This document shows positions 18,642 to 29,113 of a DNA stretch of 64,000 bases, piece after piece. Numbering within the stretch: position 1 is the stretch's first letter; each line of letters begins with the position of its first letter. Source of the DNA: CAWBRT01 sp963819175 (GTDB lineage: Bacteria > Acidobacteriota > Terriglobia > Terriglobales > Acidobacteriaceae); the NCBI GenBank assembly GCA_963819175.1, contig CAWFVJ010000013.1:310001-374000 (forward strand), in the 5' to 3' direction. The position numbers and the translations under genes are program-made. The notes beneath the pieces were generated by a model. It searched no databases, was not told where the DNA came from, and was given only the letters and a program-made list of their open reading frames with translations.

Positions 18642-19409
18642 TTATCTGCCGGCAATCATCTGGTCAAAACTTTCGCGAGTAATGGGCGTGAACTTCACCA
18701 GGTCTCCCGGCGCCAAACGCGAAGGCGGGTTCGCCTCGGGATCGAACATGCGCATCGGTGTGCGGCCAATCAGCCGCCAGCCGCCGGACCACTGCATGGG
18801 ATAGAGCCCCGTCTGGCTGCCGCCGATGCCGACGCTACCGGCGGGAACGGAGGTGCGAGGCGTTTTGAGACGCGGCGTCGCCAGCGACTCGGGCAGACCT
18901 CCCATGTAGGGAAATCCCGGCGAAAAGCCGATGAAGTAGACGGTGTACTCGACCGCGCTGTGGCGCGCAATCACTTCCTCCGGAGAGAATCCGGTGTGCT
19001 GGGCGACATCGGCCAGGTCGGGCCCTTGCTCCCCGCCGTAGCAAACAGGGATTTCGATCGGGAGCCGCACGGCGTCCGCTGACGCTATGCCGCTCTGTCC
19101 GGTCAGCTCATGGATGCGTACGCGCAACTCCGCGGGCGGCAGCAGCAGCGGATCGAAGTCGATCAGCAAAGAGGCGTATGCGGGATGCAGGTTGCGGATG
19201 CGCGGGACGGCACTCTTCCGCAAGTCGCTTTCCTGCAAGTCATGAAAGAGTTGAATGACGCGCCGGTTCAAGTCGCGCGAGATCTCATCGCCGAAGACCA
19301 CCAGTATGGAAGAGTCACTGGCATCGATGACTCGCATTCCGTCGCTTACCTGCACGTTGCCTCGCATCGCATGGTGCTGTTTCCAATCCGAGAGTACGCC
19401 GATGCGCAT
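18642..19409 (-). CDS. pxpB: 5-oxoprolinase subunit B (KipI-like)
   Basis: 255 residues from 19409. A later start at 19337 (MRVIDASDSSILVVFGDEI) fits the usual family N-terminus better and should be considered. AHS1-domain motifs are clear: IPVCYGGEQGPDL, YFIGFSPGFPYMGGLP, TPRTSVPAGSVGIGGSQTGLYP and GGWRLIGRTP. First gene of the pxpB-pxpC-(repeat)-pxpA set. Confidence 0.93.
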   Translation of the reverse strand: MRIGVLSDWKQHHAMRGNVQVSDGMRVIDASDSSILVVFGDEISRDLNRRVIQLFHDLQESDLRKSAVPRIRNLHPAYASLLIDFDPLLLPPAELRVRIHELTGQSGIASADAVRLPIEIPVCYGGEQGPDLADVAQHTGFSPEEVIARHSAVEYTVYFIGFSPGFPYMGGLPESLATPRLKTPRTSVPAGSVGIGGSQTGLYPMQWSGGWRLIGRTPMRMFDPEANPPSRLAPGDLVKFTPITRESFDQMIAGR

Positions 19410-19470
19410 GGGTTTTCCAGTGCATTTCCGAGCGGCGTTGGATCAGGCTAGCCAAGCAATAATCATTTTG

Positions 19471-19697
19471 AAGTGTCATTCTGAGCGAGCGCAGTATCTA
19501 TGTTTGGCTGCGCAAAGAAAACGGGAAAACACAAGATCCCTCCACTTCGGTCGGGATGACGGATGTTCGTTCCCAGGGACAACGTTGCGCTGCAGGAAGA
19601 GTGGTGCAGAAAGAAACTACCCCACATTAGCCCCAGTCACCCCAACGAGCCGAGCCTCGTTGGGGACCCCGACGAGGGGCGGAACGTGGGGCACCCT
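19471..19697. repeat. Family C fragment and family A copy with insert
   Basis: At 19471-19562 a C/F-type element reads AAGTGTCATTCTGAGCGAGC...TCGGGATGAC. At 19610-19697 a family A copy (ACTACCCCACATTAGCC...GGAACGTGGGGCACC) encloses the same CCCCAACGAG palindrome seen at position 1. Confidence 0.75.
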
Positions 19698-19790
19698 TCG
19701 AGGTTGATTTAGTCACAGTCTTTTAGGATGACACCTCGGAAAGTAGTTTGCAGCAGCCTGCTAGGACAGTTCCCGGTCTTGCGTACGGGC

Positions 19791-19838
19791 TGAAAGCCCG
19801 TACCCTTCAAAACTTTCACTTGTTCAGACCTTCCCTAA
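19791..19838 (+). repeat. Dispersed repeat family E, copy 1
   Basis: GAAAGCCCGTACCCTTCAAA, then ACTTTCACTTGTTC and CTTCCCTAA. Its last bases overlap the stop codon of the minus-strand gene that ends at 19835. Two tandem copies occur at 29114-29203. Confidence 0.7.
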
Positions 19839-22800
19839 TGCGAGGTTGTCGCCAGCCCATACTGTTGCCGCAGTTGTTGCTCGTAAGTGGAGAGCTGGGC
19901 CGCGATGCGCGACTCGGCTTGGCGCCGCCGGATGATCTGTTGGCGATAGCGGCGGAGGAAGTAATCGATGGTTTCGACCCGTATCTTGATGGAGCCCGAG
20001 GGTTTGTTTTCGTCAAGATCCTTGAAGCAAAAATACGGCGTGCCCGACTGCTCGACAATGGATTCGATGGCGGCGTAAATGGGGGCGTCGTGTCCGCACT
20101 TGAAGCTGGACATCTCCACGGCCACGAGGTTGGGATGGCGCGCGGTGAATTTAGCCGCCCATATCTTGTGGTTGGTGCTCGCCGAAAACGTGTTCTTCCA
20201 CACGTCGCCGATATCGAGCGGATGGCGGATGATTCCGGCGCGCACCTCATCGCCGAAGAGGCGCTCCAGCAGATCCTCATCGCGGGGCAGCGTGCTCTGA
20301 GAGAAGATCGGATAGCCGAGCTTCTGGAACTCTTCGAGGATGCCGTGATTCAGTCCGGGATCGTGCAGATAGGGACGGCCCAGCATGACGATGCCGATAC
20401 GATCCTCGCGCTCCAGTTGATCGATGACCTCGCGAGCGCGCCGCAGGATGCTCGCCTCGAAGCTCTCCAGGGCGGCAAAGCCGGCTTCGACCGCACGCTC
20501 ATTTTCTTCCGGGGAGAGACCGAGAATGGGCTGCCAGGCCTGGAGCATCTGGTGGACAAACATTCGACGGTCGCGAAAATTCAGCAGCGGGTTGAGATAC
20601 TGGATTCCATTTTCCGCAAACGCATCACCTTCCTTGGTGAAGGCCGCTTTCACGGACTCAGGCGTCGTCATCACCGTCGGGCAGGCATTGGAGGCTTGCA
20701 GGTTCATCGAGCGGCGTGGAGAGAACGTCGTACATCGGAAAGAAGATCGCGTTCAGCGGCTTGCGGGAGTGCTTCACCTGCAGCAGGTTGTAAACGTGCG
20801 CGATCGCAACCTTGGAGGGATAGCAGGGATCAATGGCTCCGCGGCTGCATCCGGCACGGTAGAGTTCGGGCGTAGTGTAGTCGGAGTAGACAATGTTTTC
20901 CGGCTTCACGCCGAGGCTCTCGAGGTAGGCCTGGAAGAGCGGGGCATAGACATAGATGTTCAGCACGCGCGGAATGCCCACGCGAAGGTTGCGACGATCT
21001 CGCATAAGGGCCATGCGCTGGCGGGATGAAAACGTCCAAGCGCGCGCGGGAATTGCATCCGCCACGCTGGGGGAATTCAGCGGCCGGAAAACTTCACGTG
21101 CCGCGATCTCGACGAAATTCGGATTCGCCTGCTTCACCTTGTCGAGCCCGGCCTTGATGTCCTTCATCTGGTGAACATCTTCGACGGCGCCCTTTTCGCA
21201 GGTCGCGATGATCAGGCGGCGTTCGCCCGCGCGCAGCGGAACCTTGCTCCCGCGCGAGTCCATGCTCTCATCGGACTCTTCGCCGGACACAGCTCGCTCG
21301 GTCGATTCGAGCACCGCGGTTTCAGCCGATTCGGATGAGAGTTGAATCTGGATCAGCGGCTGCCTGATAGCCTTGATGTTAGCGCGCTCATCGCGGTCGT
21401 ACTCGTGCAAATGGTCGTGAAAGGCGCTCGACGCGCGCCGCTCGGAGATCGCGGTGCTCTCCGTCTTTCCGCGGAGATCGATGTCGATAAACGTCCGCAG
21501 GCAGTTGTTCTTGCAGAAATAGCAGCGTGTCGCTTCGCCGCGCGTGCTGCGGTAAGTGATGTTTCGGGTCGCGTCCAGCCCGATAAACGTGGTCTTCCGT
21601 CCATCGCGAAAGAGCCGGAGAGCTTCCAGAGCGGCGCCGATGGCGCCCGACTCTCCGCAGTGCTGATGAACCATGACCTCGGGCCTGCCCTCGCCGGAGC
21701 GGAAACTTGCGCCAATGAAATCGACTTCGGCCTTCACCACCGCAAGGTTGTTCTGGGTTCCGCCTTGCAGAACGAAGCGCGAGCCTAGCAGTGCCAGGTT
21801 CGGAATGCTGGCCACATAGAGAAAGACGTTCTTGGGCAAAACCGAGGCCAGACCGGCCAGGATTTCCTCCGCGCGCCAGCCCTGGCGCTGGAAATTAACG
21901 ATGTCGGATTGCAGAAAAACCGCGCAGCCATAGCTGAACACCGGCATATTCTTCGCGGAAAACGAAAGATCGGCGTACTCCCCAACGCTCACGCCGAAGC
22001 CTTCCGCCGTGGACTGAAGAAAATAACCGTTGCCGGCCGAGCACTGCGTGTTCAGCTTGAAGTCTTTGACACGGCCATCTTTCACGACGATCAGCTTGAT
22101 GTCCTGTCCGCCGACGTCGACGATCACCTGCGGATCGTCGTAGAACTTCATCGCCGATTCGGCGTGCGCGACGGTCTCGACCAGCGCCACGTCGGCCTTG
22201 AGCACATCGCGCAGAATGTCCTTGGCATACCCGGTGGTGGCCACGCCCAACACTTCGAGCTGCGCTCCCTGGTCTTCCACCTGGGCGCGCAGGTTCTCGA
22301 ACATCTCAATCGTGTCCTGGATGGGATTGCCGTTCGAGAGCTGATAAGCCTTGCAGAGAACTTCGCCTTGCTCATCCATCAGCACGGCCTTGGTCGAAGT
22401 CGATCCGCCGTCGATGCCGACAAAGGCACGCACCGTCTGGTTCCGATGAAAAGTGGCGGGCGAGAACTTCGGCGGCGTGTAGAGCTGGCGGAAGCGCGCA
22501 AGTTCCTGGTCGCTGCCGCACAGGGGACGCGCGCCGGACTTGGCTTTTTCCCGGGCGCGATCAAATTCCAGGTAGTGCTTCAGCCGGCTGGTGCCGCGGT
22601 AGCGCCCGCTGTGTTCTTCTTCGTCCCTGCCGAACTCCACTGCCCCGAGCGCCGCAAAATACTGCGCGTTGGCCGGGACCTTGATCAGTTCCTGGGGAGA
22701 CGCCCCGGCTGGGATTTCCAGTCTGCGCTCTTCCCACATGCGCGGAATGTTAGCCTGCCAAGCCTCGCGCATGCCGCGAATAAAACAGTTTGGGCCGCCC

Positions 22801-23478
22801 AGCAGAAGCACGTGCGGACGCAAGGTGTTGCCGCGCGTGAGCACGCTCAGGTTCTGCAGCACGATGGCATCGAAGAGAGAGGCCATCAACTCCTCGGGTG
22901 GCGTGCCGAGCTTCTGCAGGCTGTTGATGTCGGTTTCGGCGAAGACGCCGCACTTGCCCGCAACCTGATGGAGTTTGACGCCCGCGTAGCCCAGGTTGCA
23001 GAGTTCGGCGATGGGGATGCGCAGCTTGGAATTGATCTTGTCGATGACCGCGCCCGTTCCGCCGGCGCACTTGTCGTTCATCGAAGGGATCTTCTTCTTG
23101 CGTCCGCTGCCCTCGTCGTCCTGGAAGACGATGATCTTCGCATCCTGCCCGCCGAGTTCAATCACCGAATAGACTTCCGGATGCATCTTCTCCACGGCCA
23201 GCGAGACGGCATGCACTTCCTGCACAAACTTCGCCCCGATCAGGTCGGCCAGCACCGCACCGCCGGAACCGGTGATAAAAACGCGGCAATTCTCTTTGGT
23301 AATGCCCGCCTCGGATTCCATCCGCTGAAGAAATTCGAGAACCTTCTCGGGCTGTTTGGTCTCATGGCGCTGATAGTCCTGCCAAACGAATGCGATCGCC
23401 GCCGGCTTCGACTACGACCGCCTTCGCCGTCGTCGACCCGATGTCAAGACCAACCATCAATGAGTTATGAAACTTCAT
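19835..23478 (-). CDS. BadF/BadG/HgdC-type ATPase, acyl-CoA dehydratase activase family, giant form (two frameshifts)
   Basis: About 1,214 residues. Two ASKHA ATPase units are visible: GLDIGSTTAKAVVVE at the N-terminus with KCAGGTGAVID, and GIDGGSTSTKAVLMD near residue 370 with QCSAGNGYFLQS. In the family, the Cys in these CxGG/CSAG motifs ligates a [4Fe-4S] cluster shared between protomers. A CYFCKNNC motif and a DUF2229-like region (GIPRVLNIYVYAPLFQAYLESLG) follow. The family couples ATP hydrolysis to low-potential electron injection into dehydratase or double-cubane partner proteins. Frame breaks are near 23389 (extra C before GTTTGGCAGG) and near 20707 (joining DVLSTPL to NLQASNACPTV). 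The likely partner gene is 175 bases upstream on the same strand. Confidence 0.88.
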
Positions 23479-23493
23479 CTACAGCATCTCTTA

Positions 23494-23638
23494 ATGCCCC
23501 ACGTTCGGCCGCCTTGGCTGACGTGGGATAGCTCGACTGGTGCCCAAGTCCCACATCTGCTAACAGCGGCAGATGTGGGGCACCATCCGAAAAGTCACAA
23601 ACCCTGAGCGCAGCGAAGGATTTGTGCATCTTCCCTGC
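23494..23638. repeat. Repeats A, B and half C between the two dehydratase-locus genes
   Basis: Family A in reverse (23494-23531), family B with CTGC arms (23545-23584) and a family C left half (23586-23638, CCTGAGCGCAGCGAAGGATTTG). They lie inside the presumed operon. Confidence 0.75.
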
Positions 23639-23652
23639 ACTATTCGCAATAG

Positions 23653-25443
23653 CTACGCAGCAGTGGACTCGGACAGAACCGGGGCCGGCGTTCGCTTCCG
23701 ACGGTACCTCTGGGCGTCCATCAAGTCGCTGACGTGCGCCACGAACTGCGCGGCGGTTCCGGCAATTCCGGAGCGCTGCGGCACGGAGTACATGGCGCGC
23801 CGCAATTCCGGATGATCGGCTACGAAGTCGTGGATATCGTCGAGCCGTTTGCCCGTGCGCTTGAGAACGTCTTCAAATTCGGCGCGTGCCCGCAGCTTCG
23901 CTTCCGCCAGCGCCATCTGCACCCGGCTGTGGGCGTTGACCTCTCCTTCGCCGGAAGTTTCAATCGGGAGAAAGATCATGTCCCGGTAGCGGTTGACGAC
24001 CGCCGAGTGGACTCCGTCCGATTGCGACGAGGGCATGCATCCAAAGGGCTTCAGTCCGAGCACCATGTGACAGAGGCGATGGCTGGTGTAATAGACGCTC
24101 TTGCCGACTTCGAGGTGTCCCTCGCCGCCGCGCGCGAGCTGGTGATAAAACGGATGCGCCAGCCGAGCCAGTTCTTTTTGTGAAACCAGCTTGTGCGTGA
24201 GTCCGCCGGTGTGGCGAATCACCCGCTCGTAGAATCGGTTCCAGAGCGAGTCGCCAACTTTCAGCGCCAGCCACTTCTTGCGAAACTTCATCTCGTTGGC
24301 CAGCCGGTGACGGAACTCCCACCACGCGGCGTTCGGATACGGCGCTGTCACCGGTTGGTGGGCGCGAGCGGTCTCGATGGCCGCGTGCATCATGTAGGCC
24401 ACCCACGTCGAGATCGGCTCCACCACCACCTGCGCGCCCTCGCGCTCCAGGAAGGTGAACATATTGAAGTTGCCGTCGCCTTCCGTAATCTGCGCCCAGA
24501 ACTCGCCGTTGATCTTGACCACCGGCTTGACCCTTGTGCGGTCCACCTCGATGGCATTCATGGAGTCGTGGAACTCATGCAGGCCGTCAAGGATTTCCTT
24601 GCCGTAAAGGTGATCGTAGGTCTTCATCAACCCGTTGGCCACCTTGCCGAGCAGCGGCTTCCGCGCCGCTATCCGCACCATCCACTCTGGGGCGTCGCGC
24701 TTAAACTCATACGCCTTGCGTCCGGCCAGAACCCGGCTGAGCCGCTCCACGGCCAACTGGAAAACCCGGTCGGTTTCGCCCGGCCTGGTTTCGTAAGGGC
24801 GCACTTGATAAACGGTGTCGCTGACGATGTCGCCAATTTGAAGGGCGTTCAGTGCGCCGAGACCGAAATCGGCGCTGAATTGCAGTCCTGCTTCGCCGGC
24901 GCTCGCCTTGATGCCGTCGGCTTGCTGAAAGAGCAGGATGCGGAATCCCTCGAAGCCCGCATTCTTGAGCGCGTAACGGTACTCGGCCTCGTACATCCCA
25001 AAGCGGCATGGACCGCATGAGCCGGCGGTGAAGAAGACATACCTGTCGATGATCTCCTGCCGCGTCAGGCCCTTGGCTTTCAACGTGTGCAGAAACCGTA
25101 TCAGGTTGCCGATCGTGAAATAGGCTGGATTGCACTGGCCATTGTTGCCGAATTCTTTTCCCAACTGGAAGGCGGCCAGATCGGGTGCGGGGAGCCCCTC
25201 GCAACGGTACCCGCAGTTCTGGAAGACGGCGCGAATGAACGCCTCGTGCTTCCAGGTGAGACCGCCGAACAGAATGGTAACCTTGTCGCGCTCGGCCGCT
25301 GTGAATGGTCGTTCCTCCGGCCGCCGGAAGTGGCGCACCGGCAAGCCCGCCTCCATTCTCAGGCGGGTACGTTCCTCCTCGAGGCGGTGCAGTATCTCGG
25401 CTTCGACCGCGCAGGAAGAACATTCTGGGGACTGATCGGCCAT
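23653..25443 (-). CDS. 2-hydroxyacyl-CoA dehydratase (HgdB-like) / double-cubane-type protein
   Basis: 596 residues, no signal peptide. Conserved family segments include FGGLTWKHEAFIRAVFQNCGYRCEGLP, NNGQCNPAYFTIGN, FFTAGSCGPCRFGMYEAEY and KPFGCMPSSQSDGVHSAV. The Cys residues in these motifs are the candidate cluster ligands. It pairs with the giant ATPase just downstream: the ATPase would donate electrons to this protein. Known relatives dehydrate 2-hydroxyacyl-CoA or reduce small molecules at a double-cubane [Fe8S9] cluster; which applies here is unknown. Upstream CoA-transferase genes usual in fermentative 2-hydroxyacid pathways are absent, which weakens the dehydratase reading. Confidence 0.83.
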   Translation of the reverse strand: MADQSPECSSCAVEAEILHRLEEERTRLRMEAGLPVRHFRRPEERPFTAAERDKVTILFGGLTWKHEAFIRAVFQNCGYRCEGLPAPDLAAFQLGKEFGNNGQCNPAYFTIGNLIRFLHTLKAKGLTRQEIIDRYVFFTAGSCGPCRFGMYEAEYRYALKNAGFEGFRILLFQQADGIKASAGEAGLQFSADFGLGALNALQIGDIVSDTVYQVRPYETRPGETDRVFQLAVERLSRVLAGRKAYEFKRDAPEWMVRIAARKPLLGKVANGLMKTYDHLYGKEILDGLHEFHDSMNAIEVDRTRVKPVVKINGEFWAQITEGDGNFNMFTFLEREGAQVVVEPISTWVAYMMHAAIETARAHQPVTAPYPNAAWWEFRHRLANEMKFRKKWLALKVGDSLWNRFYERVIRHTGGLTHKLVSQKELARLAHPFYHQLARGGEGHLEVGKSVYYTSHRLCHMVLGLKPFGCMPSSQSDGVHSAVVNRYRDMIFLPIETSGEGEVNAHSRVQMALAEAKLRARAEFEDVLKRTGKRLDDIHDFVADHPELRRAMYSVPQRSGIAGTAAQFVAHVSDLMDAQRYRRKRTPAPVLSESTAA

Positions 25444-25820
25444 GCGGCGTTTCTCCAGCGTAGGGAATTGATTGGTGCCGACGAAGGCGTAGTTGCTCGG
25501 GCAAGTGCACCCCGCAGTTGGCGGAGCCCTGTCGGCCTGCCTGGCAGAGCAGAACTAAATTGTATACGCCACCCGGCGGGAGCAGCAATGGCTCCAGTAC
25601 TACTCCAGTACTAAGGTAGCGGGGTAATTTGAACTTGAGATTAATTTACGGACCAGAAAGTTCAGATTCAATGTTGATTAACAAAAAAAAGGATTGAAGT
25701 GTCATTCTGAGTGAGCATAGCGAGCGAAGAATCTATGTATTTGATTCACAATGCATAGATCCTTCGCTTCGCTCAGGATGACATCCTGAAACTTCTGCAG
25801 CCAACTTACGGGACAGCACT
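25444..25820. other. Gap of 377 bases with promoter region and a family C repeat
   Basis: Upstream region of the minus-strand dehydratase gene and downstream region of the TonB receptor. It has a short direct repeat (CTCCAGTACTA twice at 25592-25613) and the family C element at 25697-25792. No gene is seen. Confidence 0.5.
25697..25792. repeat. Dispersed repeat family C, complete palindrome
   Basis: A full-length example: GTGTCATTCTGAGTGAGC, GCGAAGAATCTATGTATT, then the inverted arms ATGCATAGATCCTTCGC and TTCGCTCAGGATGACA. The whole element can fold into one long hairpin. It lies 28 bases past the 3' end of the TonB receptor gene. Confidence 0.85.
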
Positions 25821-28388
25821 CTAGAAGTTAAATACGACTTGCGCCGTATAGCTTCGCGGAGTGACGAAATGCGTGCCGCTGAAGGTTGAAAGAAAATTGT
25901 ACAGCGCGACTTTGTTGGTCACGTTGATCACGGTGAAGCTGGCATTCCATTTTCTGCGATCACCGCGAAAGATGTTGTCCCATCCCACTCCCATATCGAA
26001 CAGATTACGGGGCTGAACCCGGGGCGGATTTTTGTCGTCGTTTTCGGTGCCTGGTGGCGGGATTTTCACCAGCGAAGACGACAATGAACCAGGCGCGCAA
26101 TTGCTGAGCGGAGCCGCGAAGGTAGCTCGTACGCCGCCGCAGGAAAGCCCAATTTGCACCTGCTGGTCCGGGGTTAGAGTCGTCAGATCGACAGGGGTTG
26201 TCGTGTCGGTGGCGAAAGGCACGGCGCCGGCCACCAGCCCGCTGTCGTAACGCCAGGTAAAGGCATACCACGGACCGACTTTCTTCGGTTGGTATTGGAT
26301 GTGCGTTGTCTGCTCGAAGGCTTCATCGTGGTCAATGCGGAAGACACCCGATTGAACGGGGGAATTAAAGAGAAGGCCGCCAACCTCCGGATTGAAGAAG
26401 CGGTCGCGAGTGTGGCCAAGGGTGGAAAAAGCGGTGAGGCCGTGCCATTGCGGCATGCTCACCCGGATGGCAAAGCCATCGATTTTCGATTTCGCCCACT
26501 GGATCGGGAATGTTAGAGAGGTATTGAAGAGCACATCGAAGTCATAGTCCCGGTCGGTGTACTTCCAGTAATACATGGCGTCCACCACCAGGTGCTTGCC
26601 AAACGCCTGTTGGAATCCGGCGTTGTACTGGTTGCGGGTTGCCGGCTGCAGCGGGGCTTGGCCGAAGGCGCCGATTCCGGTCGCGGCGAGTCCGCCCGAA
26701 CCGGTTCCGGTGCCGGTCGAACTGGAAAGAATGAGATTCTCATTGTAGGGAGTCAGGAACAGGCGGCTGTAGGCAAGTCGCAGGACTGTTCCGGTGCGCT
26801 TGACGTGGTAGCTCACTCCCGCACGGGGCTCAAGCTGATGTCCGTAGGAGATGCCGTTGTAATTGTCTCCGCGCAGTCCTACCAAGAGGTTCACGCCCCG
26901 GTAGGTGATGTTGTCCTGAATGTATCCCGCCTCCTGCTTGATGTCTGTGGAGCCCACGAATCGAAACAGAGAGCCGCCGGACGCCAAATTATACGGCACT
27001 AAACCGGACAGAAGCTGGCCGTTGTCTCCCAGAAATCCGGGAAACGTAGGGTCTGTGACGCCGAGTGAGAAATTCTCAGAGAGGAAGGTGTGATAGAAGT
27101 TGCCGCCGACCTTGATGTTGTGTATGCCCTTCACATAGGAGAGGTCTACCTTGAGGCCGGCATTGGTCAGCCGTCTGTGCGATGCCAGCGTTGCCGGGAG
27201 ATCATTGAACGGGTCTGCGCTCGGGAAGTACTGGATGCGATCTTCACGAACATAGGGGTTAACGCTCAGCAAAACATATTGGTTGAAAAGATGGGTCCAG
27301 AAGCCGGAAATATTAAAACCCTCGTTTTGCTGACGCTGGTCCTGTCCGGCGGCTTGCTGATCGTACTGGTTGGGGATCTGGAACCAGGAGCGGGATACAC
27401 CGAGGTTCAAGTGCAGGGAATCCTTATCCGAGGCCTGCCAGTCGATGCGGTCGAAGAAGTTCTCGGCGTTGCCGTGGGCGTGTAGAGGCCGGAACTCCGG
27501 GGTATCGAGAAAGCGGCCGCTGTCAATGCCATCCAGGGTCAGGAAGTTGCCGAGTTTTTTTCCGCCAAAGCCGAGGGCAAGGTTGCTGGTGGTCGTTCCG
27601 AATGAGCCGTAGCCGAACGACAAGCTGCCTGTGGGTTCGGCGAGTCCCAAACCAGACCGGGTTGTAGCGCGGACCACCAAACTCGACTTGTCGCCGAACT
27701 CCGGCGGAATGAGGCCGTCGATCACCTCGAGCGACTGGATGGCGTTGGGCGAGAGCTGATTGGCGAAGATGCGGCTTTGCTGATCTGAAATAGGTTGACC
27801 GTCAATGCTAAAGGTAGTGTCCGCGTGCTCACCCAGCGGGTGAAAAAAGCCGTTTGAGTCGGCGGCGACGCCGGGCGTTGCATTCGTGATGAGAGCGCTG
27901 AGCGCCGAGTTCGTGCTCGCAGGGAGCTTGAGGGTTCCCACGTCGATGTCGGTGTGGCTGCTTGGCGTATTATCTAGAACATCCTCCGAACCCGCTTCGA
28001 CCGTTACGTTTTGCGTAGCCCCGGCTACCTGCAGGCTGATATTTGCCTGCACGGGAACCGCCGCGCGGACTTCCACATCTTGCTCCCGGCTGGTAAATCC
28101 GGCAGCGCTCACAGCCATGTGGTAGCGGTTGAAAGGCACGTTGTCGAAGCGGAATTGACCACTCTGATCAGAAGTGATCGAACGCTGGTAGGCCGTTACC
28201 GGGTTGTGGATTTCGATTTTCGCGCCGGGGATAACTGCGCCCGTGCTGTCCGTCACTTGACCGCGAATCTGCCCGGAGTTCGCAAGGCCCTGTGCGTTGG
28301 AGCGCGACGTATGTGCCACCATAAAGAACAAGATAAGGCAGCAAATAAAGCTGCGGACGGGCGATAGCCGCCCTTCCAGGAATGACAT
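25821..28388 (-). CDS. TonB-dependent receptor with carboxypeptidase-regulatory-like N-terminus (Oar-like)
   Basis: 855 residues, an outer-membrane beta-barrel receptor. The N-terminus is a signal peptide (CCLILFFMVAHTSRSNAQ), followed by a CarboxypepD_reg domain (GQVTDSTGAVIPGAKIEIHNP, ending near residue 120). Then come a plug domain with FSIDGQPISDQQSRIFANQL and a long barrel rich in aromatic strands, ending in a terminal Phe (AQVVFNF). It follows a small Cys/His membrane protein gene with a 69-base gap, and a two-component system is encoded divergently, which suggests regulated uptake. The ligand is not evident. Confidence 0.93.
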   Translation of the reverse strand: MSFLEGRLSPVRSFICCLILFFMVAHTSRSNAQGLANSGQIRGQVTDSTGAVIPGAKIEIHNPVTAYQRSITSDQSGQFRFDNVPFNRYHMAVSAAGFTSREQDVEVRAAVPVQANISLQVAGATQNVTVEAGSEDVLDNTPSSHTDIDVGTLKLPASTNSALSALITNATPGVAADSNGFFHPLGEHADTTFSIDGQPISDQQSRIFANQLSPNAIQSLEVIDGLIPPEFGDKSSLVVRATTRSGLGLAEPTGSLSFGYGSFGTTTSNLALGFGGKKLGNFLTLDGIDSGRFLDTPEFRPLHAHGNAENFFDRIDWQASDKDSLHLNLGVSRSWFQIPNQYDQQAAGQDQRQQNEGFNISGFWTHLFNQYVLLSVNPYVREDRIQYFPSADPFNDLPATLASHRRLTNAGLKVDLSYVKGIHNIKVGGNFYHTFLSENFSLGVTDPTFPGFLGDNGQLLSGLVPYNLASGGSLFRFVGSTDIKQEAGYIQDNITYRGVNLLVGLRGDNYNGISYGHQLEPRAGVSYHVKRTGTVLRLAYSRLFLTPYNENLILSSSTGTGTGSGGLAATGIGAFGQAPLQPATRNQYNAGFQQAFGKHLVVDAMYYWKYTDRDYDFDVLFNTSLTFPIQWAKSKIDGFAIRVSMPQWHGLTAFSTLGHTRDRFFNPEVGGLLFNSPVQSGVFRIDHDEAFEQTTHIQYQPKKVGPWYAFTWRYDSGLVAGAVPFATDTTTPVDLTTLTPDQQVQIGLSCGGVRATFAAPLSNCAPGSLSSSLVKIPPPGTENDDKNPPRVQPRNLFDMGVGWDNIFRGDRRKWNASFTVINVTNKVALYNFLSTFSGTHFVTPRSYTAQVVFNF

Positions 28389-28457
28389 GATTGCCTCCCA
28401 AGGGATCGTTTAGACAAAGCTTCAGGTAAACGAACGGTGCCTGCGGCGATGAAGTGA

Positions 28458-28754
28458 CTACACCGCCGGAGGGGGAGGACGAATCGAGGCGCAGGGTACG
28501 AACAGGCGGGATTGAAGCTGAGGTTCGGATGACTCAGCAGGTGCAAAGACCAACGCGAGCACTGGCGCTGCGCTAACCGCTGTCGGCGCAGCCGCCAAAT
28601 GGGCCACCATACAAAGCGAGCAGTGCGCCTCAGAGGTCGAGTCTGAATGGAAATGTACGACCTCGGCAATCGCAATGACGGCAAACACCAACACGGCGAG
28701 CAGCACCGCCAATTTCATGGCGGGCGTGCGACCGAATTGGCTCTTCCGTTTCAT
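28458..28754 (-). CDS. Small membrane protein with HxxxxCSLC motif (DUF2946-like)
   Basis: 98 residues, starting after AGGGGC. One hydrophobic segment (LAVLLAVLVFAVIAIAEVV) is followed by HFHSDSTSEAHCSLCMVAHLAA, a His/Cys-rich motif that could bind a metal ion outside the membrane, and a Pro-rich C-terminus (SIRPPPPAV). It resembles DUF2946-type proteins often found next to TonB receptors and metal-efflux genes. Located directly upstream of the TonB receptor in the same orientation; probably one operon. Metal function is inference. Confidence 0.72.
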   Translation of the reverse strand: MKRKSQFGRTPAMKLAVLLAVLVFAVIAIAEVVHFHSDSTSEAHCSLCMVAHLAAAPTAVSAAPVLALVFAPAESSEPQLQSRLFVPCASIRPPPPAV

Positions 28755-28995
28755 GCCCCTGCGAACGTGACGGGAGTGACAGATCTGGCGGACAACGAAG
28801 TTGAGAGTAGCTCACTCCGCCAGCTTCGTCAATTAGAGCAGAGTACGCGGTGAGCGGGATGCCCGTGAACTTCGACTGTTGGGCATCCTTACCATCCCTG
28901 ACTGCTGCCGCTTGATTGGGTGTCAACCCGGTCTGATGAATGGATTCCGAATCGTGTTGGCCTACAGGTTAGAGCGACGGCGGTCAAGCGGAGCG

Positions 28996-29085
28996 AAGAA
29001 ACTACCCCAGGTTAGCCAAAGGCGGGCGAACCTGGGGCACCCGCGAACAGCAGATCCTTCGCTTTGCTCAGGATGACACCTCAAG
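28996..29085. repeat. Family A copy followed by family C half
   Basis: AAACTACCCCAGGTTAGCC...GAACCTGGGGCACCCGC, then CAGATCCTTCGCTTTGCTCAGGATGACACC. The A-then-C order also occurs at 6913-7034. Confidence 0.8.
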
Positions 29086-29113
29086 TAGTTAAAGAGTAGT
29101 TTTTCAGCAGCCT

